Assembly (NCBI RefSeq): GCF_002407605.1
Contig: NZ_NXGV01000003.1
Span: forward strand, 96,890 to 160,889
Length of the DNA: 64,000 nucleotides
Source of the DNA: Marinobacter sp. ANT_B65
GTDB lineage: Bacteria; Pseudomonadota; Gammaproteobacteria; Pseudomonadales; Oleiphilaceae
Direction of reading: 5' to 3'
Shown here: in pieces, positions 44,783 through 52,048 of the stretch
Layout of the letters: each line of letters opens with the position of its first letter
Position numbering within the stretch: position 1 is the stretch's first letter
Program-made: the position numbers and the translations under genes
The notes under the pieces: model-generated
Told to the model about the DNA's origin: nothing
Databases searched by the model: none
Seen by the model: the letters and a program-made list of their open reading frames with translations, nothing else

Positions 44783-45760
44783 TTATGTTCTTGTACGGAA
44801 GCAGGGACGGCCAAGAGAGTGGTCTGCCGAGACCCGAATCAGTGCATCCGCCCGGCCCGGGAGGTCCTTAAGACAGGACCGGGTAACCCGCTCGTAATGC
44901 ATGACGAAACGGATGACCTCCTGATCACTCATAATGCGCAGATTCCGTGCAGCCGGGTCCGGATGGCACTCATTTGGTGCGTCATCCGTTTTTTCCGCCA
45001 GCTTGTGCTCCTGCAGCGTACGCCATTCCAGAACCCGCGACATCGACGGCGCCTCGAGCATGATAAGGCTGTCCAGTCCCCCGAAAAAATTCTGATATGT
45101 GCTCCTGAGGCATTGGTTTACATAACTTCGCCAGGTGCCTGATGGATCTTCCTCCGCCTCCAGCGTGTTGAGCGGGGCGGCAAGAGCGCTATCGTCTTCA
45201 GGCAAAGCACCAAGACACCAGCCTTCAATAAGAATAACCTCTGCGGGTCCTTCAAAAACCGGCCATTCGCTCTCAGGCACGCGGTCATCATGAGACTTGT
45301 CGAACGCAGGGATAGGGGTCTGATCCCCAGGTCCTGCGTGACGGAGTTGATCAATTATGCGTTCCCCAAGCTCTACATCGTGGGTTCCTGGCACGCCGCG
45401 GGTCTTAAACAACGGGTGTATTTTCTCAGCGAGCACCTGTCTCTCAGCTCTGGTAAGGTAGATATCATCCAGCGAAAAACTCGCGGTCTGGCAGTGCCAG
45501 TGATCGCACAACAGCTTCGTAAGGAACAGCGCCAGGGTTGATTTACCGGTACCCTGAGCGCCATGAACGCCCACAACAACGGTTCTGCCTTTCACCTTCC
45601 TCAAAGAAACAATATGTTCTATAAGGGGCAGGATAGTCTGTTCTACGGTAGCAGCGTAGTTGTGAGGAAGCCCTTCTCGCTCGATCAGGGCATCGATAGT
45701 TGGTTTAAGCTCACGGTCAGACACGTTAAAGTTCCCGTCATTGATGAATCGGTTAATCAA
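44783..45760 (-). CDS. Glycerate kinase (plant GLYK-like P-loop type)
   Basis: The 325-residue P-loop kinase has Walker A GAQGTGKS (67-74) in VVVGVHGAQGTGKSTLALFL, SFSLDDIYLTRAERQVLA, RGVPGTHDVELGERIIDQL, IPAFDKSHDDRVPESEWP and VILIEGWCLGALP. This order matches plant-type D-glycerate 3-kinase and relatives. It would convert the glycerate released by the phosphorylase to 3-phosphoglycerate, closing a recycling loop. It is the first gene of the operon, and its start is only about 35 bp from selO on the other strand, so the promoters must overlap. Confidence 0.87.
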   Translation of the reverse strand: MINRFINDGNFNVSDRELKPTIDALIEREGLPHNYAATVEQTILPLIEHIVSLRKVKGRTVVVGVHGAQGTGKSTLALFLTKLLCDHWHCQTASFSLDDIYLTRAERQVLAEKIHPLFKTRGVPGTHDVELGERIIDQLRHAGPGDQTPIPAFDKSHDDRVPESEWPVFEGPAEVILIEGWCLGALPEDDSALAAPLNTLEAEEDPSGTWRSYVNQCLRSTYQNFFGGLDSLIMLEAPSMSRVLEWRTLQEHKLAEKTDDAPNECHPDPAARNLRIMSDQEVIRFVMHYERVTRSCLKDLPGRADALIRVSADHSLGRPCFRTRT

Positions 45761-45795
45761 GTATTCAGCAGAATTCGTACCACACTGGAGTATAG

Positions 45796-47256
45796 GTGCA
45801 TATGAGCAACAAGGGTTTTCGCATAGAGCATCGCTACCTGGAACTCCCGGACAGTTTCTACACTCGTGTAAAACCCACTCCGCTCAAAGGTGCCAAAATA
45901 GCCTGTTTTAACCACGAACTGGCTGAAAAAATGGGTTTCCATGTCAGCAATGAAGCCGACTGGGCCGGAATTGGCGGGGGTACCGAGCTACTTGAAGGCA
46001 TGGACCCGGTTGCCATGAAATACACTGGCCACCAGTTCGGAATGTACAACCCGGAGCTGGGTGATGGCCGGGGGCTTCTTTTGTGGGAAACCGTCGGCCC
46101 CGATGGCCGCCGCTGGGACTGGCACCTGAAAGGTGCAGGCATGACACCCTACTCCCGCTTCGGGGATGGCCGGGCGGTTCTGCGCTCAACTATTCGGGAG
46201 TATCTCTGCAGCGAGGCCATGAACGGTCTGGGCATTCCAACCACCCGGGCCCTGTTTATGGTCAGTGCCCGGGACCCGGTACGCAGGGAATCCATTGAAA
46301 CCGCAGCGGCTCTGGTGCGCGTCGCTCAGAGCCATATCCGCTTTGGCCACTTTGAATTTGCAGCACACCATGAAGGCCCGGAAGCGGTCAAAACTCTATT
46401 GGAGCATGTTATCGCGCTCCACTTTCCTCATCTGATCAAGCTTGCAGAGGAAGAACGTTACGCCCGGTGGTTTGAAGAAGTGGTGGAGCGCACTGCCCGG
46501 CTTATTGCCGACTGGCAGGCGGTAGGATTCTGCCATGGCGTTATGAACAGCGACAACATGTCCATCGTCGGGGATACCTTCGACTACGGGCCTTTCGCAT
46601 TTCTGGACGACTTTGATGCCGGGTACATCTGCAATCACACTGACCAGGGAGGGCGGTACGCCTATAACCGCCAGCCTCAGGTGGGCTTTGCAAACTGCCA
46701 GTATCTTGCCAATGCTCTGCTGCCGGTGATGGATGAAAACACCATTCGCAACAGTCTGCAGCGCTACGAATCCGCCTACAACGAGCGTTTTTTACAGAAC
46801 ATGCGGGACAAACTGGGCCTGGCGCAGGAAGACGAAGGCGATCTGGGCCTGATTATGGACACCTTCAGCATGCTCAACGAACAACATACCGACTACACCG
46901 CTTTTTTCCGGGCGCTGTCGAACCTGTACGCCCAGGGCCATGCGCCCGTGCGGGATCTGTTTGTGAACCGTGAAATTGCTGATGAGTGGCTCACACGCTA
47001 TGAGGAGCGACTGGAAAAAGAAACCCGCGCCCACGATGAGCGTGAGTACGGGATGCGACAGGTTAATCCAAAATACATCCTGCGGAACTATCTGGCACAA
47101 AAAGTAATTCTGGAAGCACAGAATGGCGATTTCGAACCCATGAAGGAGCTGATTAAAGTTCTGGAGCGGCCGTATGACGAGCAACCAGACTTTGAAAAAT
47201 ACGCAAAGCTGCCGCCAGATTGGGGCAAGCATTTAAACATTAGCTGTTCAAGTTAA
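45796..47256 (+). CDS. selO: Protein adenylyltransferase SelO (YdiU)
   Basis: SelO is a pseudokinase-fold enzyme that transfers AMP to Ser, Thr or Tyr of target proteins in redox stress. The 486-residue protein has GHQFGMYNPELGDGRGLLLWE, the substrate-interacting DWHLKGAGMTPYSRFGDGRA, EYLCSEAMNGLGIPTTRAL, CHGVMNSDNMSIVGDTFDYG with Mg-binding residues, and the conserved C-terminal Cys in ISCSS. Eukaryotic forms have selenocysteine at that position. GTG at 45796 lies five bases after GGAG and is preferred, but ATG 45802 is possible. It is divergent from glycerate kinase. Confidence 0.94.
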   Translation: MHMSNKGFRIEHRYLELPDSFYTRVKPTPLKGAKIACFNHELAEKMGFHVSNEADWAGIGGGTELLEGMDPVAMKYTGHQFGMYNPELGDGRGLLLWETVGPDGRRWDWHLKGAGMTPYSRFGDGRAVLRSTIREYLCSEAMNGLGIPTTRALFMVSARDPVRRESIETAAALVRVAQSHIRFGHFEFAAHHEGPEAVKTLLEHVIALHFPHLIKLAEEERYARWFEEVVERTARLIADWQAVGFCHGVMNSDNMSIVGDTFDYGPFAFLDDFDAGYICNHTDQGGRYAYNRQPQVGFANCQYLANALLPVMDENTIRNSLQRYESAYNERFLQNMRDKLGLAQEDEGDLGLIMDTFSMLNEQHTDYTAFFRALSNLYAQGHAPVRDLFVNREIADEWLTRYEERLEKETRAHDEREYGMRQVNPKYILRNYLAQKVILEAQNGDFEPMKELIKVLERPYDEQPDFEKYAKLPPDWGKHLNISCSS

Positions 47257-47430
47257 GGCTCTGAAGCCAAAGCTCCAACATTAGCTCTAGCACGAACGCT
47301 TCCCCGGCTCTTGCAATTTGGGTTTTGGCGTTTTTGAGTGATCTGCGAATACAGCGGCAACATAGACTGATAGCAGATACCTCAAACCGATTAATGAAAC
47401 TGAGGTTGAAATAGATGGAGGGTCAAGATA

Positions 47431-48096
47431 TTGTTCGTCCACCACATGGATGAAAGCTATACGATGGAAGGATCCATTTTGTGCATATTCCCCTCCCAGC
47501 TCTCTAGTCTCATTTTTGTCTTTCTGTCGCTTACTCTTTTAGGGGGTAAAACTCTGGCTCGCCCCCAACTCGAGGGTTCTCTATCAGAAACGACATATAC
47601 AAGCCCGTCTGGACGTTTGAACTGCACACTGGCGGGAATCCCAATAGATTCGTCAGCTTTTTTTATCGATGACAGCTTCACTTCTGAGTTTGAGGGGGTC
47701 AGTTTTGGCTACCAGTCTGGCGAATCTTACTTAGTGTGGATAGTCAGACTGCAGAAGGAAGGAAGGAAAGATGTAAGCCCGGCAACACTCGATGGGTTTC
47801 CGGTGAGTTCAAATGGATATATTCCCTATTTTTATAGCGGGCTACCATATGAAATAAGCGAACTCAGTCAAAAGGCTTTGAGTGACCCGGGAGGCTCGAC
47901 CGGGTTACTGAAGGTTCAATTTGGCAGCGCCCGACAAGTACATGGGTATTGGGTTAGACCTATTGAAGGTTGGTTGCAGAGTGTTCAGTTTTTACCTGGG
48001 CTAACGTCAATGCCTAACGGCATTTTGGATGAGGGCGAAGTCAGATTGGGTTTAAATAGAATGGTGAAGCAATGTGGCTTCACTTTAGGAAAATAG
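47431..48096 (+). CDS. Unknown secreted protein
   Basis: A protein of about 220 residues with a hydrophobic segment near residues 20-40 (LSSLIFVFLSLTLLGG) that looks like a signal peptide, followed by a soluble beta-rich region containing two cysteines (LNCTLAG and the C-terminal KQCGFTLGK). No family is recognised. The TTG at 47431 has GGAGGG upstream; ATGs at 47446 and 47464 are alternatives. Base composition appears AT-richer than in the neighbouring selO and fum genes, which suggests recent acquisition. It lies 20 bp upstream of the next gene, so the two are probably one transcript. Confidence 0.65.
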   Translation: MFVHHMDESYTMEGSILCIFPSQLSSLIFVFLSLTLLGGKTLARPQLEGSLSETTYTSPSGRLNCTLAGIPIDSSAFFIDDSFTSEFEGVSFGYQSGESYLVWIVRLQKEGRKDVSPATLDGFPVSSNGYIPYFYSGLPYEISELSQKALSDPGGSTGLLKVQFGSARQVHGYWVRPIEGWLQSVQFLPGLTSMPNGILDEGEVRLGLNRMVKQCGFTLGK

Positions 48097-48116
48097 CCAA
48101 CAAGGAAGTGAGTACA

Positions 48117-48692
48117 ATGACTAATTTTATCGAAATGATCCCTTACGAAACGCCAGAGCGTATGAGCGAAGCAGCTTTTAAGCTTGCGAACATAATAGGT
48201 ATATCGAAGGCTCTTATCCCTAGAGATACCGACTATAACCGCGTTGTGGCGTCATTAGCTGGCATTATACTGTATCGGCATCTAGACGGAAGCCGTCGCA
48301 GAGAAGTCATGGAAATGGTGCATAGCTTTAGCACCAGTCACCGAGCTTTCTGTGGTCAGATGGAAGGTAAAATAGCGAATATACTCGTACAGGCAAGATG
48401 GGAAAAGTGGTCGCTCACCAACAGAGAACTTGAAGAAATCGTTGAGGCTCATAGAAAGTTTGGGAGGTTGTCCAGCGTTGTCGGGGCCAACCCAGGGGCC
48501 TACGGTGTTGGTGCGGCAACGTGGAGTATTATCAAGCATGGCGCGTCTACCGGAGGCATTGTCGGTTTTGCAGTATCCGTTATCTTGGTAGGTGTTGGTG
48601 AGGCTTCTTATCAGCAAGGCGAGAGCGCGAGTGCAGAGCTACAAAGCCGACACAAAGCGATTCCGGCAAACCGGAATTCCCTGATCAACTGA
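48117..48692 (+). CDS. Unknown protein with glycine-rich hydrophobic C-terminal region
   Basis: A protein of about 191 residues. The first 120 are helical and charged; residues 125-175 contain AYGVGAATWSIIKHGASTGG and IVGFAVSVILVGVGE, a glycine/alanine-rich pair of hydrophobic helices. That pattern occurs in pore-forming toxins and in some phage or effector proteins, but no family match is seen. The ATG at 48117 follows AAGGAAG. Its gene is closely linked to the secreted protein upstream and a four-TM protein downstream. Confidence 0.65.
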   Translation: MTNFIEMIPYETPERMSEAAFKLANIIGISKALIPRDTDYNRVVASLAGIILYRHLDGSRRREVMEMVHSFSTSHRAFCGQMEGKIANILVQARWEKWSLTNRELEEIVEAHRKFGRLSSVVGANPGAYGVGAATWSIIKHGASTGGIVGFAVSVILVGVGEASYQQGESASAELQSRHKAIPANRNSLIN

Positions 48693-48745
48693 TATCGTAT
48701 GCTTCACTCCAGACAAGTCGAATATTATTTTCGGATGGTCGAAGT

Positions 48746-49132
48746 ATGACGTATAAGAGCATTCTGATTAGTTCTTTAGTGTGTCTCATTTGTGCGCTAG
48801 GCCTGTCTGCCGCAGGTCTAGCCGTAAATCTATGGCTGGGTTTTGAGCGAAATCTGGCTGGCAACCTGGGGGCTGCGATAATTACTGCTTTGCTGCTCTG
48901 CCATTGGAGAGGTTGGTCTCTGGCCGGAAATACTTGGCTAGTGTTGTACTTTTCGATCTTATGCGGCATTGCAGGGGTACTATTCTTAATGCTGCTTGCG
49001 GGCTTGTCGCCGTTTTGGACCTATTCCTTCGATTCGCTATCATCAGGCGAGATTGTGCTGGCCTTTATGGTAAATGCTGCGGCCTTCACCGGCACTACCA
49101 AGCTCGCTTTCAGACAGGGCAGCGCAACGTAG
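48746..49132 (+). CDS. Unknown membrane protein, four TM helices
   Basis: A 128-residue protein with hydrophobic segments at about 6-30, 40-54, 62-87 and 104-118. No family is recognised. It is the last of three small same-strand genes between selO and fum. If the preceding protein is a membrane-active toxin, this could be its immunity partner; that is speculation based on order and topology alone. Confidence 0.6.
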   Translation: MTYKSILISSLVCLICALGLSAAGLAVNLWLGFERNLAGNLGAAIITALLLCHWRGWSLAGNTWLVLYFSILCGIAGVLFLMLLAGLSPFWTYSFDSLSSGEIVLAFMVNAAAFTGTTKLAFRQGSAT

Positions 49133-49156
49133 CGCCCTCCCGCTATTCTTTACATA

Positions 49157-49200
49157 GATACCGCGGAGAATAAGCGTTGCATCCTATTCTCCGCGGTATC
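49157..49200. repeat. 44-bp perfect palindrome downstream of fum
   Basis: GATACCGCGGAGAATA and TATTCTCCGCGGTATC are 16-base perfect arms around a 12-base loop. It lies between the convergent membrane-protein gene and the fumarase gene and could stop both transcripts, but neither strand shows a U-run after the stem. Confidence 0.85.
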
Positions 49201-49215
49201 CAAAAAATCAACAGC

Positions 49216-50730
49216 TCAAACCGCCTTCGCAGCGATAATCTTCTCCTGCCACTCCACCGGACCTGTTTGGTGAACTGACGTGCCTTTGGAGTCCACCGCC
49301 ACGGTCACCGGCATATCTTCCACGTCAAACTCGTAAATGGCTTCCATTCCCAGTTCCGGGAATGCAACCACCTCCGCATGTTTGATAGCTTTGGATACCA
49401 GATAAGCAGAGCCTCCTACAGCCATCAGATAAACCGCTCCAAACTCTTTGATAGCGTCGATTGCAATCTGACCACGCTCCGCCTTACCGATCATTCCGGT
49501 GAGGCCGGTTTTTTCCAGCATGGTATGGGTGAATTTGTCCATACGCGTTGCCGTAGTGGGGCCGGCAGGGCCAACGACTTCTTCACGGACCGGATCAACC
49601 GGGCCAACGTAGTAAATGAAGCGGCCTTTGAGATCCACCGGAAGCTCTTCGCCGTTATTGATCATATCAACCATTTTCTTGTGCGCGGCATCGCGACCGG
49701 TCAGCATCTTTCCGGACAGCAGAACCGTCTCACCTGGCTGCCAGTCCTTCACGTCTTCCGGCGTAACCGTATCCAGATTTACACGACGCACACCCTCACC
49801 CACTTCCCAGGTGATTTCCGGCCAGTCTTCCAGGCTCGGCGGCGTTTGAAGAGACGGGCCAGTGCCGTCCAGCGTAAAGTGCGCATGGCGGGTAGCGGCA
49901 CAGTTGGGAATAATCGCAACCGGCTTGTTCGCAGCGTGAGTAGGGTAATCCTTTACTTTCACATCCAGAACAGTTGTCAGGCCACCCAGGCCCTGAGCGC
50001 CAATACCAAGATCATTGACCTTGTCAAAAAGTTCAAGGCGCAACTCCTCGGCCCGATTAGATGCGCCACGGGCCTGCAGATCGTGGATATCAATCGGATC
50101 CAGCAGAGATTCCTTCGCCATCTCCATGGCTTTCTCGGCAGTCCCGCCGATGCCAATACCCAGCATACCGGGCGGGCACCAGCCAGCACCCATCTGTGGA
50201 ACCATTTTCAGAACCCAGTCCACAACAGAGTCAGACGGATTCAGCATGGCAAATTTGGATTTGGCTTCAGAGCCGCCACCTTTTGCCGCCACATGTACTT
50301 CAACTGTGTCACCCGGCACGATCTTGTAATGAATGATCGCCGGCGTGTTGTCTCCGGTGTTCTGGCGCTTGCCGTCCGGGTCAGCCAGAATCGACGCGCG
50401 TAGCACGTTGTCCGGATTAGTGTATGCGCGACGCACACCTTCATTGATTACGTCGTCCAGCGGCATATCACAATCCCACTGAACGTTCATGCCGACATTT
50501 ACGAATACGGTAACAATACCCGTATCCTGGCAAAGCGGCCGGTGGCCCTGGGCACACATGCGCGAGTTAATCAGAATCTGCGCCATGGCATCCTTGGCCG
50601 CCTGCGATTCTTCCTTCTGGTAGGCCTCGTGAACAGCCTGGATAAAATCTTTGGGATGATAGTAAGAAATGAACTGCAGCGCGTCGGCTACACTTTCAAT
50701 CAGGTCATCCTGGCGAATTACGGTGGTCAT
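49216..50730 (-). CDS. fumA: Fumarate hydratase class I (4Fe-4S)
   Basis: Class I fumarase interconverts fumarate and malate with an oxygen-sensitive 4Fe-4S cluster. The 504-residue protein has PLCQDTGIVTVFVNVG (cluster Cys), KGGGSEAKSKFAMLNPSDS, GAGWCPPGMLGIGIGGTAEKA (second Cys), AIIPNCAATRHAHFTLDG (third Cys), and the C-terminal beta domain with GPTTATRMDKFTHTMLE. Length matches the single-chain FumA/B type. It converges with the three unknown genes across the palindrome at 49157-49200. Confidence 0.96.
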   Translation of the reverse strand: MTTVIRQDDLIESVADALQFISYYHPKDFIQAVHEAYQKEESQAAKDAMAQILINSRMCAQGHRPLCQDTGIVTVFVNVGMNVQWDCDMPLDDVINEGVRRAYTNPDNVLRASILADPDGKRQNTGDNTPAIIHYKIVPGDTVEVHVAAKGGGSEAKSKFAMLNPSDSVVDWVLKMVPQMGAGWCPPGMLGIGIGGTAEKAMEMAKESLLDPIDIHDLQARGASNRAEELRLELFDKVNDLGIGAQGLGGLTTVLDVKVKDYPTHAANKPVAIIPNCAATRHAHFTLDGTGPSLQTPPSLEDWPEITWEVGEGVRRVNLDTVTPEDVKDWQPGETVLLSGKMLTGRDAAHKKMVDMINNGEELPVDLKGRFIYYVGPVDPVREEVVGPAGPTTATRMDKFTHTMLEKTGLTGMIGKAERGQIAIDAIKEFGAVYLMAVGGSAYLVSKAIKHAEVVAFPELGMEAIYEFDVEDMPVTVAVDSKGTSVHQTGPVEWQEKIIAAKAV

Positions 50731-50914
50731 AGGCGCCTCATCAGGTTGGTCTAGTTATGATCGTATCGTCAAAAAACAGGTGGCACAGTTTACCAGAAAA
50801 TCGAAAGAGCGAGGGGTAGACAGAAGGAGAAGCTTTTCTTAACAAACTCCGAGAAAAAGGTATCATCCTAACTAAAGAATAAAACAACATCAGTAAAGTG
50901 CTTCAGGAGAAACC

Positions 50915-51688
50915 GTGACCGACCTTGTTCTTACCGAAATCAGCAATCAGGTTCTGACCGTTCGCATCAACCGGCCTGAGCGCAAAAACGCCCTCACCCA
51001 CGCGATGTACACCGCGCTGGGAGATGCAATTGAACAAGCCAGTGAAGATACCGGCATTCGTTGCGTTCTGTTTTGCGGCAGTGAAGACTGTTTTACCGCA
51101 GGCAACGATCTGGGTGATTTTGCCAGCGGCCTGAAAGGCACCTTTGCAGAAACACCCGTGGGGCGCTTTCTCTTTCTTCTGGCAAACACACAAAAGCCGG
51201 TGGTCGTAGCGGTAAACGGGCCAGCGGTCGGCATTGGCACCACTATGCTTCTGCACTGCGACATGGTTTTCGCTGGCAGCAATGCCCGCTTCCAGATGCC
51301 ATTTGCCAGCCTGGGCCTGTGTCCCGAGGGTGGCTCCAGCCTGCTGCTTCCTTCATGGATTGGCCGGGTGCGTGCAGCAGAACTCCTGATGCTGGGCGGG
51401 GCATTCAGTGCAGACGACGCCTATCGCCTGGGGCTGATTAACCGCGTATGCGATCCCTCAGACACTGAAGCAGCCGCGCTTGATGCCTGCCAGAAACTCG
51501 CAGGTCAGCCGCCAGCGGCCATCCGGGCGACCAAAAAACTTCTGAGCCACCCCGTTCACGAACAGCTTACCGCAACGATGCTGGCCGAAGGCGAGCTGTT
51601 TGCGGAACGCCTGAAATCACCGGAAGCAGCCGAAGCTTTCAGCGCCTTCATGCAAAAGCGCAAACCGGATTTTTCAGATTTCAAATAA
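50915..51688 (+). CDS. Enoyl-CoA hydratase/isomerase family protein
   Basis: The 257-residue crotonase-fold protein has RINRPERKNALTHAMYTALG, the oxyanion-hole segment SEDCFTAGNDLGDFA, VVAVNGPAVGIGTTMLLHCD, and FASLGLCPEGGSSLLLP with the catalytic Glu. It is likely an enoyl-CoA hydratase or delta3-delta2 enoyl-CoA isomerase of fatty-acid breakdown, and which of the two cannot be fixed. The first codon is GTG with AGGAGA upstream. It is divergent from fumarase. Confidence 0.92.
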   Translation: MTDLVLTEISNQVLTVRINRPERKNALTHAMYTALGDAIEQASEDTGIRCVLFCGSEDCFTAGNDLGDFASGLKGTFAETPVGRFLFLLANTQKPVVVAVNGPAVGIGTTMLLHCDMVFAGSNARFQMPFASLGLCPEGGSSLLLPSWIGRVRAAELLMLGGAFSADDAYRLGLINRVCDPSDTEAAALDACQKLAGQPPAAIRATKKLLSHPVHEQLTATMLAEGELFAERLKSPEAAEAFSAFMQKRKPDFSDFK

Positions 51689-52048
51689 CTCAGTCGCCCG
51701 CCTGCACGCCCGTTCTGGCGGGCGATTGATACAAATTGTAAAAACAGCAACATATCACCACCCACAGCTCGACAAACAAACACCAGCCAACTATTTTTCA
51801 TGCAGGCAAAGCTCCCTTTTGTATGAGCTGTGCAAGGAGGATTCAAATAGCAAGAATCACACTTTTGGCTGATCAACACTGGCTATAGTGACGCTATAGT
51901 CACAGATACGGAAATTGGCTTGAAGCGCTGACTATAATTTCAGACAACCGTTTATGCAGAACAGGCCTCTGACATCGGGCTTACCGGATCAGACCGGCCC
52001 CGTTAGTTGCCGAACATAACGATACAACAACAGGAAAAGGTTCCACCC
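51689..52048. other. Intergenic stretch upstream of the lipase gene
   Basis: About 360 bp without a gene. A hairpin TCGCCCGCC/GGCGGGCGA (51694-51725) follows the enoyl-CoA hydratase but lacks a U-run. Near 51885 the repeat CTATAGTGACGCTATAGTCAC could be an operator. A TATAAT is present near 51932, but no convincing -35 box is seen. Confidence 0.5.

Noticed and set aside
49157..49200. Palindrome as a rho-independent terminator or an attC site
   Set aside because: There is no U-run after the stem on either strand, and the perfect symmetry and lack of TAAC/GTTA cores do not fit attC.
47257..49215. The selO-fum interval as a second cassette array
   Set aside because: No paired TAACGC/GTTA cores with complementary arms lie between its three genes.
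51694..51725. GC-rich hairpin after the enoyl-CoA hydratase gene as a terminator
   Set aside because: The stem is good but is followed by TTGATAC rather than a U-run, so it is only noted in the intergenic entry.
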